Assembly (NCBI GenBank): GCA_022730295.1
Contig: DZCM01000018.1
Coordinates: 1-34,695 of the forward strand
Source of the DNA: Rhodanobacter sp.
Lineage (GTDB): Bacteria > Pseudomonadota > Gammaproteobacteria > Xanthomonadales > Rhodanobacteraceae
DNA length: 34,695 nt
Direction: 5' to 3'
A program made the translations under genes and the position numbers. Under the pieces are notes generated by a model. The model saw nothing but the letters and a program-made list of their open reading frames with translations, ran no database searches and had not been told where the DNA came from. Below are positions 1 to 9,482 of the stretch, in pieces. Position 1 is the stretch's first letter. Every line of letters begins with the position of its first letter.

Positions 1-1
1 G

Positions 2-1093
2 CCCGACAAGATGAGCCGCGAGAAGATCTTCAACCTCAAGGCCATGGGCGCCGAAGTGGTGCTGACCCGCTCGGACGTCGCCAAGGGCCACCCCGAGTAT
101 TACCAGGACCTCGCCGCCAGCATCGCCGAGCGGACGCCGGGCGCGTATTTCATCAACCAGTTCGGCAATCCCGACAATCCGGCCGCGCACGAGGCCAGCA
201 CCGGCCCGGAAATCCTCGAACAGCTCGACGGCCGCGTCGACGCGATCGTGTTCGGCTGCGGCTCGTCCGGCACCATGACCGGGCTGTCGCGATTCTTCGC
301 GAAACACTCGCCGGACACGCGATTGATCCTCGCCGATCCGGTCGGCTCGATCCTCGCCCAGTACATCAACGAAGGCACGCTCTCGACCAAGAGCGCCTCC
401 TGGATGGTCGAAGGCATCGGCGAGGATTTCCTGCCGAGCATCAGCGACTTCTCTCGGGTGCACAAGGCCTACCCGATTTCGGACAAGGAAAGCTTCCTCA
501 CCGCGCGCGAATTGTTGGCGAAGGAAGGCGTGCTGGGGGGTTCATCCACCGGCACCCTGCTCGCCGCTGCGCTGAAGTACTGCCGCGAACAGACCACGCC
601 GAAACGCGTGGTGACGCTGGTGTGCGACACCGGCAACAAGTATTTGTCGAAGCTCTACAACGATTACTGGATGCTCGACAACGGCTTCCTCGAACGCCAG
701 CCGACCGGCGACCTGCGCGACCTGATCATGCGCCCGTACGCGCAGCGCGACACCGTGGTGGTGAAACCCGGCGACATGCTGGTGACGGCCTACAACCGGA
801 TGAAGTTGTACGACGTGTCACAACTGCCGGTGCTGGATGGCGAAAAAATCCTCGGCATCATCGACGAGTCCGACCTGTTGCTGCACGTTTACGGCGACGA
901 GAAGAAATTCCTCGACCCGGTCTCGGCCGCGATGATCACCAAGCTGCAAACGCTCGAGGTCAAGGCCCCGATCGAAAACCTGCTGCCGATCTTCGAACAC
1001 GACCGCGTCGCGATCGTGATGGACGGCGACAGGTTCCTCGGCCTGATTACCCGCATCGACCTGTTGAACTACCTGCGCCGCCGCGTGGCGTGA
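2..1093 (+). CDS. cbs: Cystathionine beta-synthase (PLP-dependent domain plus C-terminal CBS-domain pair), 5'-truncated by window edge
   Basis: ORF open from the window edge; GGSSTGT PLP-phosphate loop, FGCGSSGTMTG, C-terminal tandem CBS motifs (YDVSQLPVLDGEKILGIIDESDLL; FLGLITRIDLLNYL). Confidence 0.88.
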   Translation, partial: PDKMSREKIFNLKAMGAEVVLTRSDVAKGHPEYYQDLAASIAERTPGAYFINQFGNPDNPAAHEASTGPEILEQLDGRVDAIVFGCGSSGTMTGLSRFFAKHSPDTRLILADPVGSILAQYINEGTLSTKSASWMVEGIGEDFLPSISDFSRVHKAYPISDKESFLTARELLAKEGVLGGSSTGTLLAAALKYCREQTTPKRVVTLVCDTGNKYLSKLYNDYWMLDNGFLERQPTGDLRDLIMRPYAQRDTVVVKPGDMLVTAYNRMKLYDVSQLPVLDGEKILGIIDESDLLLHVYGDEKKFLDPVSAAMITKLQTLEVKAPIENLLPIFEHDRVAIVMDGDRFLGLITRIDLLNYLRRRVA

Positions 1094-1122
1094 ACTACCC
1101 ACCTTTGCAAATCGAGCCTCCC

Positions 1123-2286
1123 ATGCCAGCCAAGAAATCCCCCAACCTCGCCCTCGCCACCCGCGCGATCCACGCCGGTCAGTCGCCCGACCCCTCGACC
1201 GGCGCGATCATGACGCCGATCTACCAGACCTCGACCTACGTGCAGGCAAGTCCCGGCAAGCACAAGGGCTTCGAGTATTCGCGCACTCACAACCCCACGC
1301 GTTTCGCCTGGGAACGTTGCATCGCCGATCTGGAAGGCGGCGTCGCCGGCTTCGCCTTCGCGTCCGGAATGGCGGCCACCGCGACCGTGCTGGAGTTGCT
1401 CGATTCCGGCAGTCACGTGATCGCGATGGACGACGTCTACGGCGGCACCTATCGCCTGTTCGAACGCGTGCGCCGGCGCAGCGCCGGACTCGATTTCAGC
1501 TTCGTCGACCTGAATGACGCGGAGGCGTTGAAGGCCGCGCTGAAGCCCGACACGCGCATGATCTGGGCGGAAACGCCGACCAACCCGACGCTGAAACTGG
1601 TTGATCTGTCCAGGGTTGCCAGGTTCGCTAAAAAGCATGGCCTGCTGCTGGTCGTGGACAACACATTCTGTTCCCCGATGGTGCAGCGCCCGCTGGAATT
1701 CGGCGCCGACATCGTGGTGCATTCGGCAACCAAATATCTGAACGGCCATTCCGACATGGTCGGTGGCGTCGCGATTGCTTCCACCCAGGAGCTGGCCGAA
1801 CGGCTGGCGTTCCTGCAGAACTCGGTCGGCGCGGTGGCAGGCCCGTTCGACGCATTCCTCGCACTGCGCGGCGTGAAGACGCTGGCGCTGCGCATGCAGG
1901 CGCATTGCGCCGGCGCGCTGGAACTGGCCAGGTGGCTGGAAAAACACCCGGCGGTCGAGCGCGTGATCTATCCAGGCCTGAAATCGCACCCGCAGCACGC
2001 GCTGGCGCGCCGCCAGATGCACGGTGGCGGCGGCATCGTCACGATCGAGGTGAAGGGCGGTTTGAAGAAGGCGCGGCGGATGCTTGAGCGCTGCGAGTTG
2101 TTCGCGCTCGCCGAATCCCTCGGCGGCGTCGAAAGCCTGATCGAGCACCCGGCCATCATGACCCACGCCTCGGTGCCAGCCGCAAACCGCAAGCGGCTCG
2201 GCATCAGCGATGGACTGGTTCGCTTGTCGGTGGGCGTCGAGGACGTGCGCGATCTGCGCGACGAGTTGCAGCAAGCGCTGACCTGA
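1123..2286 (+). CDS. metB: Cystathionine gamma-lyase / gamma-synthase (Cys/Met metabolism PLP enzyme)
   Basis: ATRAIHAGQSPDPSTGAIMTPIYQTSTY N-terminus, HSATKYLNGHSDMVGG PLP-Lys motif, SLGGVESLIEHPAIMTHASVP; ATG at 1123 in frame with the longer ORF track entry 622..2286. Confidence 0.92.
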   Translation: MPAKKSPNLALATRAIHAGQSPDPSTGAIMTPIYQTSTYVQASPGKHKGFEYSRTHNPTRFAWERCIADLEGGVAGFAFASGMAATATVLELLDSGSHVIAMDDVYGGTYRLFERVRRRSAGLDFSFVDLNDAEALKAALKPDTRMIWAETPTNPTLKLVDLSRVARFAKKHGLLLVVDNTFCSPMVQRPLEFGADIVVHSATKYLNGHSDMVGGVAIASTQELAERLAFLQNSVGAVAGPFDAFLALRGVKTLALRMQAHCAGALELARWLEKHPAVERVIYPGLKSHPQHALARRQMHGGGGIVTIEVKGGLKKARRMLERCELFALAESLGGVESLIEHPAIMTHASVPAANRKRLGISDGLVRLSVGVEDVRDLRDELQQALT

Positions 2287-2342
2287 CCCGGATCGCGCGC
2301 TGACGTCAAGTTGATCGGTACGTCGGTGGATCGGGCGGTGCC

Positions 2343-3692
2343 ATGAGTGATGTTCCCAAGGGGTTGCGCAAACACATCGGATCCGCCGTGTTGCGGGTTT
2401 TTGCCTGGGGCAAGCAGCACGTCGGCCTGACGCAGGTCTACACGCGGTTGCCGCTTTCCTGGCGGCTCGCGATCCGCCGGCGCCTGCATGGCACGTCCGG
2501 GGTACCCATGCCCGTGTTCCCGTTCGGGGACGTGAAGAAACTCGCGACTTCGATCGATTCTGCACACCAAGCCACAAGTCCGGGTGTCAACCTGCTTGGC
2601 TATGCATCCGGCGAATTCGGGATTGCAGAAAACGTGCGCTTGTATGCGCGTGCGCTGGAACGAGCCGGGCATCCATTTGTCATCGTCGATCTCGATGCGG
2701 GTACGGTCGGCCGCCAGACAGATCGCTCGATGGAGCGTCATTTTGCCGACACGCTGCGCCATGTCGACAACGTGTTTTTTCTCAATCCCGAACAGCTCGC
2801 GATTGCACGTCGCATGCTGGGACGCAATGCGTTTGTCGATCGGCACAACATCGGCTTCTGGGTATGGGAACTGGAACGATTTCCGCGCGAGTGGCGCGGC
2901 GCCTTCGATTGGGTTGACGAAGTGTGGACGCCGAGCACGTTCGCGCGTGACGCGATCGGCGCCGCGACCGACAAGCCGGTGTTGTGCATGCCCACGGCCG
3001 TCGAATTCGAGCCTCCATCGGGGATGGAGCGCGCGTATTTCGGCTTGCCGCGCGATGCGTTCGTGTTCTTGTTCAGTTACGACTTCAACAGTTTTGTCGC
3101 GCGCAAGAATCCGGAAGCGGTCATCGCCGCGTTCCGGCAGGCGTTCTCGGACGGCGTTCAAGGCGTGCGCTTGCTCGTGAAGTCCACGAATGGTCACGTT
3201 TTTTCGGACAGGCTCGCAGAACTTGAACACGCCGCAGCCGGTGACCCGCGCATTGAAGTACGCGACGGGTTCTTGAGCCGCCAGGAAATGTTCGGATTGC
3301 AGAACAATGTCGATTGCTACGTGTCGCTGCATCGCGCCGAAGGCTTCGGCCTCGGCATGGCCGAGTGCATGTATCTGGGCAAACCCGTGATTGCGACGGG
3401 CTACTCCGGCAATCTCGACTTCATGAACCGTGGCAACAGTCTGTTGGTGGACTACAACATGGTACCGTTGCATGAGGGCGATTACATGTGCTGGCGTGGT
3501 CAGTCCTGGGCCGAGCCCGATGTCGCGCACGCGGGCCGCCTGATGCGGCAGGTCTTCGATGACAGGGCTCTGGCGCGCCGGGTCGGAGCGAGCGCTGCCG
3601 CAAGCATCCGCCGTACCCATTCGTACGCGGTCTGTGCTGCCGCGCTCGCGCGGCGTTTGCGAGAAATCGACGGCCACAACACAGCCGCATGA
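2343..3692 (+). CDS. Glycosyltransferase family 4 (GT-B) protein
   Basis: GYASGEFGIAENVRLYARAL N-domain, C-domain HRAEGFGLGMAECMYLGKPVIATGYSGNLDFM. Confidence 0.85.
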   Translation: MSDVPKGLRKHIGSAVLRVFAWGKQHVGLTQVYTRLPLSWRLAIRRRLHGTSGVPMPVFPFGDVKKLATSIDSAHQATSPGVNLLGYASGEFGIAENVRLYARALERAGHPFVIVDLDAGTVGRQTDRSMERHFADTLRHVDNVFFLNPEQLAIARRMLGRNAFVDRHNIGFWVWELERFPREWRGAFDWVDEVWTPSTFARDAIGAATDKPVLCMPTAVEFEPPSGMERAYFGLPRDAFVFLFSYDFNSFVARKNPEAVIAAFRQAFSDGVQGVRLLVKSTNGHVFSDRLAELEHAAAGDPRIEVRDGFLSRQEMFGLQNNVDCYVSLHRAEGFGLGMAECMYLGKPVIATGYSGNLDFMNRGNSLLVDYNMVPLHEGDYMCWRGQSWAEPDVAHAGRLMRQVFDDRALARRVGASAAASIRRTHSYAVCAAALARRLREIDGHNTAA

Positions 3693-3830
3693 TTGCCCAC
3701 GGTTTGGAGATCGCATAAATGCCCGCGCAACTTGCCGCATTCATGTTGTCTCCACGACAATGCGCAGCTTCGGGAAATCGCTGGCCACTGGCCCCGCCTT
3801 GTCTCTCCGGGCGGCAGGAGGCGTGAGTCC

Positions 3831-4625
3831 ATGAAGTTGATGCTGATCGCCATCTGGCACTACCGCCATTTCATCCTGACCTCGATCAGGAACGATCTGC
3901 GTACCCGCTTTGCGCGCAGCCGGCTGGGTGCAATCTGGGGTATCTTGCAGCCGCTTGCGCAGAGCGCCATCTATGCCATCGTGATGGGTCGCGTGCTCGG
4001 CAGTCGGCTTCCGAACACCACGAACAAGTATGCGTATGTCATTTACCTGTTGGCAGGCCTGGCCGGCTGGACGCTGTTCGCGGAGATGATTACGCGTTGT
4101 CAGACAATCTTCGTGGACAACGGCAGCCTGCTCAAGAAGGTGGTTTTTCCGCGCATCTGCCTGCCTTTGATCGTGTCGGGTTCGAGCCTGCAGAACAACC
4201 TGTTCCTGCTCGCGACCACGCTGGCCATATTCATCATCGTCGGCAACTACCCCACCTGGACATGGCTTTGGCTGCCTGTACTGGTCATCGTCACGCTGAC
4301 GTTCGGGCTTGCCTTGGGCCTGGTGCTCGGCGTGTTGAACGTGTTTGTACGCGACGTGGCGCAGGTGATGAACGTGGTGATGCAGTTGTGGTTCTGGCTG
4401 ACGCCCATCGTGTATCCGGTCAACACCTTGTCAGGTCATTTCGAACTCGTGTTACGGCTGAATCCCATGTATGCCATCGCTTCGTCATATCAGCAGGTTT
4501 TCGTGTGGGGGCACGTGCCGCACCTCGAATCGCTGGCGGTGATCTTCGTGGCCTCGTTGCTGGTGCTTGCGGCGGGCATGAGCCTGTTCCGGCGCGCATC
4601 GCCCGACATGGTGGACGTGCTGTGA
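3831..4625 (+). CDS. wzm: ABC-2 type polysaccharide/O-antigen export permease
   Basis: FARSRLGAIWGILQPLAQSAIYAIVMG and multiple TM segments typical of Wzm/TagG; ATG at 3831 chosen inside ORF 3693..4625; next to the ATPase gene. Confidence 0.88.
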   Translation: MKLMLIAIWHYRHFILTSIRNDLRTRFARSRLGAIWGILQPLAQSAIYAIVMGRVLGSRLPNTTNKYAYVIYLLAGLAGWTLFAEMITRCQTIFVDNGSLLKKVVFPRICLPLIVSGSSLQNNLFLLATTLAIFIIVGNYPTWTWLWLPVLVIVTLTFGLALGLVLGVLNVFVRDVAQVMNVVMQLWFWLTPIVYPVNTLSGHFELVLRLNPMYAIASSYQQVFVWGHVPHLESLAVIFVASLLVLAAGMSLFRRASPDMVDVL

Positions 4626-5848
4626 GTGGCGCCGTCCTGCAAGTCGAGGGCCTGGGCAAGGCTTTCCGCGAATACCGGATGGAGTGGCAGCGGATGCTGG
4701 GCTGGTTCGGCAGCCAGCAGAAACCGAAGAGTGAATCCTGGGTCTTGCGCAACATCGGGTTCAAGGTGTCAGCGGGCGAAAGCGTCGGCATCGTGGGCCA
4801 GAATGGCGCCGGCAAAAGCACCCTGCTGAAGCTGGTGACGGGCACGCTGCGGCCCACGGAGGGGTCGATCCGCGTCGCGGGCCGCATTGCCGCGATCCTC
4901 GAACTCGGCATGGGTTTCAACCCCGACCTGACCGGGCGCCAGAACGCACGCTACACCGCGGGCCTGATGGGCATGAGCCCCGACCAGATCGACGCGGTCA
5001 TCCCCGCGGTCGAAGAGTTCGCCGAGATCGGAGCTTACTTCGATGAACCCATCCGAACCTATTCCAGCGGCATGCAGATGCGCGTGGCCTTCAGCGTGGT
5101 CACGGCGGTGCGGCCCGAGATCCTGATCGTCGACGAGGCCCTGTCGGTGGGCGACGCGTATTTCTCGCACAAGAGCATCGCGCGCATTCGCCAGTTTCGC
5201 GAGGAAGGCACCACCCTGCTGTTTGTCTCCCACGATGCAGGGGCGATCCAGTCACTCTGCGATCGCGCAATCCTGCTCGACCGCGGCAGGTTGCTGATGG
5301 ATGGTGCTCCACATGGAGTGATGGATTACTACAACGCACTGATCGCGGAGAGAGAAAATGCCACTGTCGAAGTACATGATCTCGGGGCGGGTGCGATGCA
5401 GACTATTTCGGGCACCCGCGAGGCCGTGGTCGAATCGATAAGCCTGTTCAACGGCAAGGGCGAACCTGTCGAGTTCGTCAATGTCGGAGATGCCGTGGAA
5501 ATGCGCATCAGAGCTGCGATTCATGGCGACATCCCGCGGTTGGTGCTTGGTTACATGATCAAGGATCATCTGGGTCAGGCCGTGTTCGGCACCAATACCT
5601 ACCACACGCGCCAGATGCTGGAACATTTGCGGGATGGCCAGATCGTCGAGTACCGCATCGCTTTTCCGATGAATTTCGGCCCTGGCAGCTATTCGATATC
5701 GACCGCGCTTTGCAGCAGCGACACACACCTCGTCAACAATTACGAATGGCGCGACCTCGCACTGGTATTCACCGTCGCCAACCAGAACCGCGATTTCTTC
5801 GTGGGCAATGCCTGGGTGCCGCCACGGATCGAGGTGCTGCAACGATAG
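4622..5848 (+). CDS. wzt: ABC transporter ATP-binding protein for polysaccharide export with C-terminal Wzt-type carbohydrate-binding domain
   Basis: Walker A GQNGAGKST, signature YSSGMQMR, Walker B ILIVDEAL; ~170 aa C-terminal extension (VFGTNTYHTRQML...FGPGSYSISTALCSSDTHLVNNYEW) as in Wzt-C; GTG start overlaps the wzm stop (GTGA). Confidence 0.9.
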   Translation: MSGAVLQVEGLGKAFREYRMEWQRMLGWFGSQQKPKSESWVLRNIGFKVSAGESVGIVGQNGAGKSTLLKLVTGTLRPTEGSIRVAGRIAAILELGMGFNPDLTGRQNARYTAGLMGMSPDQIDAVIPAVEEFAEIGAYFDEPIRTYSSGMQMRVAFSVVTAVRPEILIVDEALSVGDAYFSHKSIARIRQFREEGTTLLFVSHDAGAIQSLCDRAILLDRGRLLMDGAPHGVMDYYNALIAERENATVEVHDLGAGAMQTISGTREAVVESISLFNGKGEPVEFVNVGDAVEMRIRAAIHGDIPRLVLGYMIKDHLGQAVFGTNTYHTRQMLEHLRDGQIVEYRIAFPMNFGPGSYSISTALCSSDTHLVNNYEWRDLALVFTVANQNRDFFVGNAWVPPRIEVLQR

Positions 5849-5951
5849 ATCTGCGTGCGTTTCGTCGTGCGTATTCGAAGGGGCAGAGAGGTTTTGCGGA
5901 TGCGGGCCGATCCTCAGGCGCCACATCCACAGGTCAAACACAAGGGGTTGA

Positions 5952-7135
<1,184 letters not shown>

Positions 7136-8548
7136 TTACGCCCTGCCGTACACATCTTCCAGCCGCACGATGTCGTCTTCGCCGAGATAGCTGCCGGACT
7201 GCACTTCGATCAGTTCCAGCGGCACCTTGCCGGGGTTGCGCAGGCGGTGCACCGCGCCCAGCGGCAAGAAAGTGCTTTCATTTTCCGCCACCAGGAACAC
7301 CTCGTCGTTGCGGGTGACTTCGGCAGTGCCCGATACGATCACCCAGTGCTCGGCCCGATGGTGATGCCTCTGCAGGCTGAGGGCTGCGCCGGGTTTCACG
7401 GTGATGCGCTTGACCTGGAAGCGTTCGCCCATGTCGACGGAGTCGTAACTGCCCCAAGGACGGTACACCTTGCGATGGAACAGGTGTTCCTGACGTCCGT
7501 CCAATTTGATCTTGTCGACCACCCTTTTCACATCCTGAACCCGCGCACGCGGTGCGACCAGCACGGCATCCGGCGTATCCACGATCACGATGTCTTCGAG
7601 CCCCAGTGCAGCGACCAGTCGTCGCTCAGTGCCGCGCACGAAGCAGTTGTGGCTGTCGACGGCGATCACGTCGCCTTCCAGCCGGTTGCCGGCCGCGTCC
7701 CGCTGCGATGCTGCCCACAGCGCATCCCACGAACCGATGTCGCTCCACGCGCAACTCACCGGCACGACGGCCGCACGGGTGGTTTTTTCCATCACCGCGT
7801 AGTCGATGGAGTTGTCGGGTGACGTCGCGAAGGCGTCCTTGTCGATACGCACGAAATCGAGGTCGGCCTTGGCTTTGTCGAAGGCGGCCTTGCTGGCCGC
7901 GTGCATGGCCGGGGCATGCTGCTGCAGTTCCTCAAGAAAGCGGGCAGCCTGGAACAGGAACATGCCCGAGTTCCACTCGTAGTCGCCGGCCTCGATGTAG
8001 GTTTTCGCCTTGGCCACATCGGGTTTTTCCACGAAGCGTTCGACCCGAAACCCGCCATCGCCAATCGCTTCCGCGCGCTTGATGTAGCCGAACCCGGTTT
8101 CCGCTGCCTCGGGCCGGATGCCGAAGGTGACCAGCCAGCCTTGTTCCGCAAGCGGCATTGCCTTGCCGACGGCTTCCGCGAAGCTTCGGGTGTCGCCGAT
8201 CAGGTGATCGGCCGGCAGCACCAGCAGGGTCGCATCGGCATCGTTCGCGAGGGCCTGCCATGCCGCCAGCGCGATGGCCGGGGCGGTGTTGCGGGGCATA
8301 GGCTCCAGCAGGATCGAAGCACCCTCGACCTTCAACGCACGCAACTGTTCGGCGACCAGGAAGCGATGTTCTTCGCTGCACACCACGATGGGCGCGCCGG
8401 TTCCGGCAAGCGCACGGGTGCGTTCGGCCGTCTGCTGGAAAAGGGTTTCGGTTCCCGCCAATTCAAGAAATTGCTTGGGCAGGTTCTTGCGTGAAAGCGG
8501 CCACAGGCGGGTGCCGCTGCCGCCGCTGAGGATGACGGAGGTGAGCAT
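7136..8548 (-). CDS. manC: Mannose-1-phosphate guanylyltransferase / mannose-6-phosphate isomerase (bifunctional)
   Basis: SVILSGGSGTRLWPLSRKNLPKQFL, FVEKPDVAKA, C-terminal cupin RPWGSYDSVDMGERFQVKRITVKPGAALSLQRHHHRAEHWVIVSGTAEVT; ATG at 8548. Confidence 0.95.
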   Translation of the reverse strand: MLTSVILSGGSGTRLWPLSRKNLPKQFLELAGTETLFQQTAERTRALAGTGAPIVVCSEEHRFLVAEQLRALKVEGASILLEPMPRNTAPAIALAAWQALANDADATLLVLPADHLIGDTRSFAEAVGKAMPLAEQGWLVTFGIRPEAAETGFGYIKRAEAIGDGGFRVERFVEKPDVAKAKTYIEAGDYEWNSGMFLFQAARFLEELQQHAPAMHAASKAAFDKAKADLDFVRIDKDAFATSPDNSIDYAVMEKTTRAAVVPVSCAWSDIGSWDALWAASQRDAAGNRLEGDVIAVDSHNCFVRGTERRLVAALGLEDIVIVDTPDAVLVAPRARVQDVKRVVDKIKLDGRQEHLFHRKVYRPWGSYDSVDMGERFQVKRITVKPGAALSLQRHHHRAEHWVIVSGTAEVTRNDEVFLVAENESTFLPLGAVHRLRNPGKVPLELIEVQSGSYLGEDDIVRLEDVYGRA

Positions 8549-8720
8549 TGAGGATTCCTTGCAACGATCAGCGGCACAATTTAGCAGGGCCTGGCTGGGT
8601 AGAGCGTGCCTACGTGGCGGCATGGCCAATGAGTGGTTGCCAACGCATTCGGCAGATCGAAAGAGATTGTGCCACTCGAGTGTACCCTCAATGTTCATGA
8701 TCATCCAGGGCGCAAATTTC

Positions 8721-9328
8721 ATGCATGCACGTCACGCCGTGTTGTTCGCATCCGTCTTGTCCGTATTTGCGTTGACCGCCTGCCAATCCGGTAAGCCTGC
8801 AAGTGGTTCGCCTGGGCAAACTGCGACTGGTTCATCGCCAGGCCGTGCGCCAATCGCCGCGTACACCGCTACGCAGCCGACTGGTCCACAACCGACTGGT
8901 TCGCTACATGCGAAGTTGGCGCTGGTGGGGCACCCCGAGATGACGGCGGATGGCAGAAACCTTCTGGTCAGGATTGCCGTGACCAATGATCGAACCCAAG
9001 CGTTCGGCTTTGCGAGTGGCCGCTATGGTGTGAACCTCGCGCCCACAGCATCGATGTAGCCGGCGAGGTAGCGGATCTGAAGTTGGCGCGCGACCACTTG
9101 CCGCAGATTGCGCCCGGCACGAGCCAGCAAGCGTCGATCCAGATCTCGGTGACGGGCGCCTTGGGGCACCGCGTGGAATTGCTGCCGGTCGACGAGGGCG
9201 TGGCCTGGTTCGACAAATGGAGCAACAAACCGCTGGTGATGGGTCCGTTCAACGCTTGCCCCGATGGCTCGTCAGCCAAGGTCTGCGATGCCACTGGCCA
9301 GCCGTTGCTGATTGCACCGTCGCAATAG
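8721..9328 (+). pseudogene. Lipoprotein gene interrupted by a single-nucleotide frameshift near 9037-9042
   Basis: Signal peptide plus lipobox (VFALTACQSG) in ORF ending 9059; adding one G after CTC (9038) restores NLGAHSIDVAGEVADLKLARDHLPQIAPG, continuous with ORF 9083..9328. Confidence 0.65.
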
Positions 9329-9388
9329 CCCTGAGCCGCCGCGGTCGTCGGTTTCGGCCGCATCATCCAACTGGCGGCACGAGCGATG

Positions 9389-9411
9389 GCGCTGCACTTG
9401 TCGTGCAGCGC
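9389..9411. terminator. Perfect 9-bp inverted repeat hairpin downstream of the lipoprotein ORF (possible terminator)
   Basis: GCGCTGCAC-TTGTC-GTGCAGCGC. Confidence 0.45.
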
Positions 9412-9439
9412 TTGGGTTGCTTGAGAGTTCTGGGATAAT
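9412..9439 (+). promoter_or_regulatory. Candidate sigma70-like promoter for the FkbM/GT operon
   Basis: TTGGGT -16 nt- GATAAT, ~44 bp upstream of ATG 9483, directly after the hairpin. Confidence 0.35.
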
Positions 9440-9482
9440 GGCGAGTTCTGGCATCCCGCCCCCCCCGCGCGGTACCTGCAAA

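Noticed and set aside
1069-2577. 502-aa minus-strand ORF opposite metB
   Set aside because: GC-rich shadow ORF; low-complexity Arg/Ala/Gln/His composition with no domain motif, while the plus strand encodes a clear PLP enzyme
1968-3740. 590-aa minus-strand ORF opposite metB/GT4
   Set aside because: Antisense shadow of two genes with clear family motifs
8800-8910. Short repeats around ACTGGTTC/CCGACTGGT in the lipoprotein gene
   Set aside because: Simple PTGPQPTG low-complexity linker after the lipobox, typical of lipoprotein tethers
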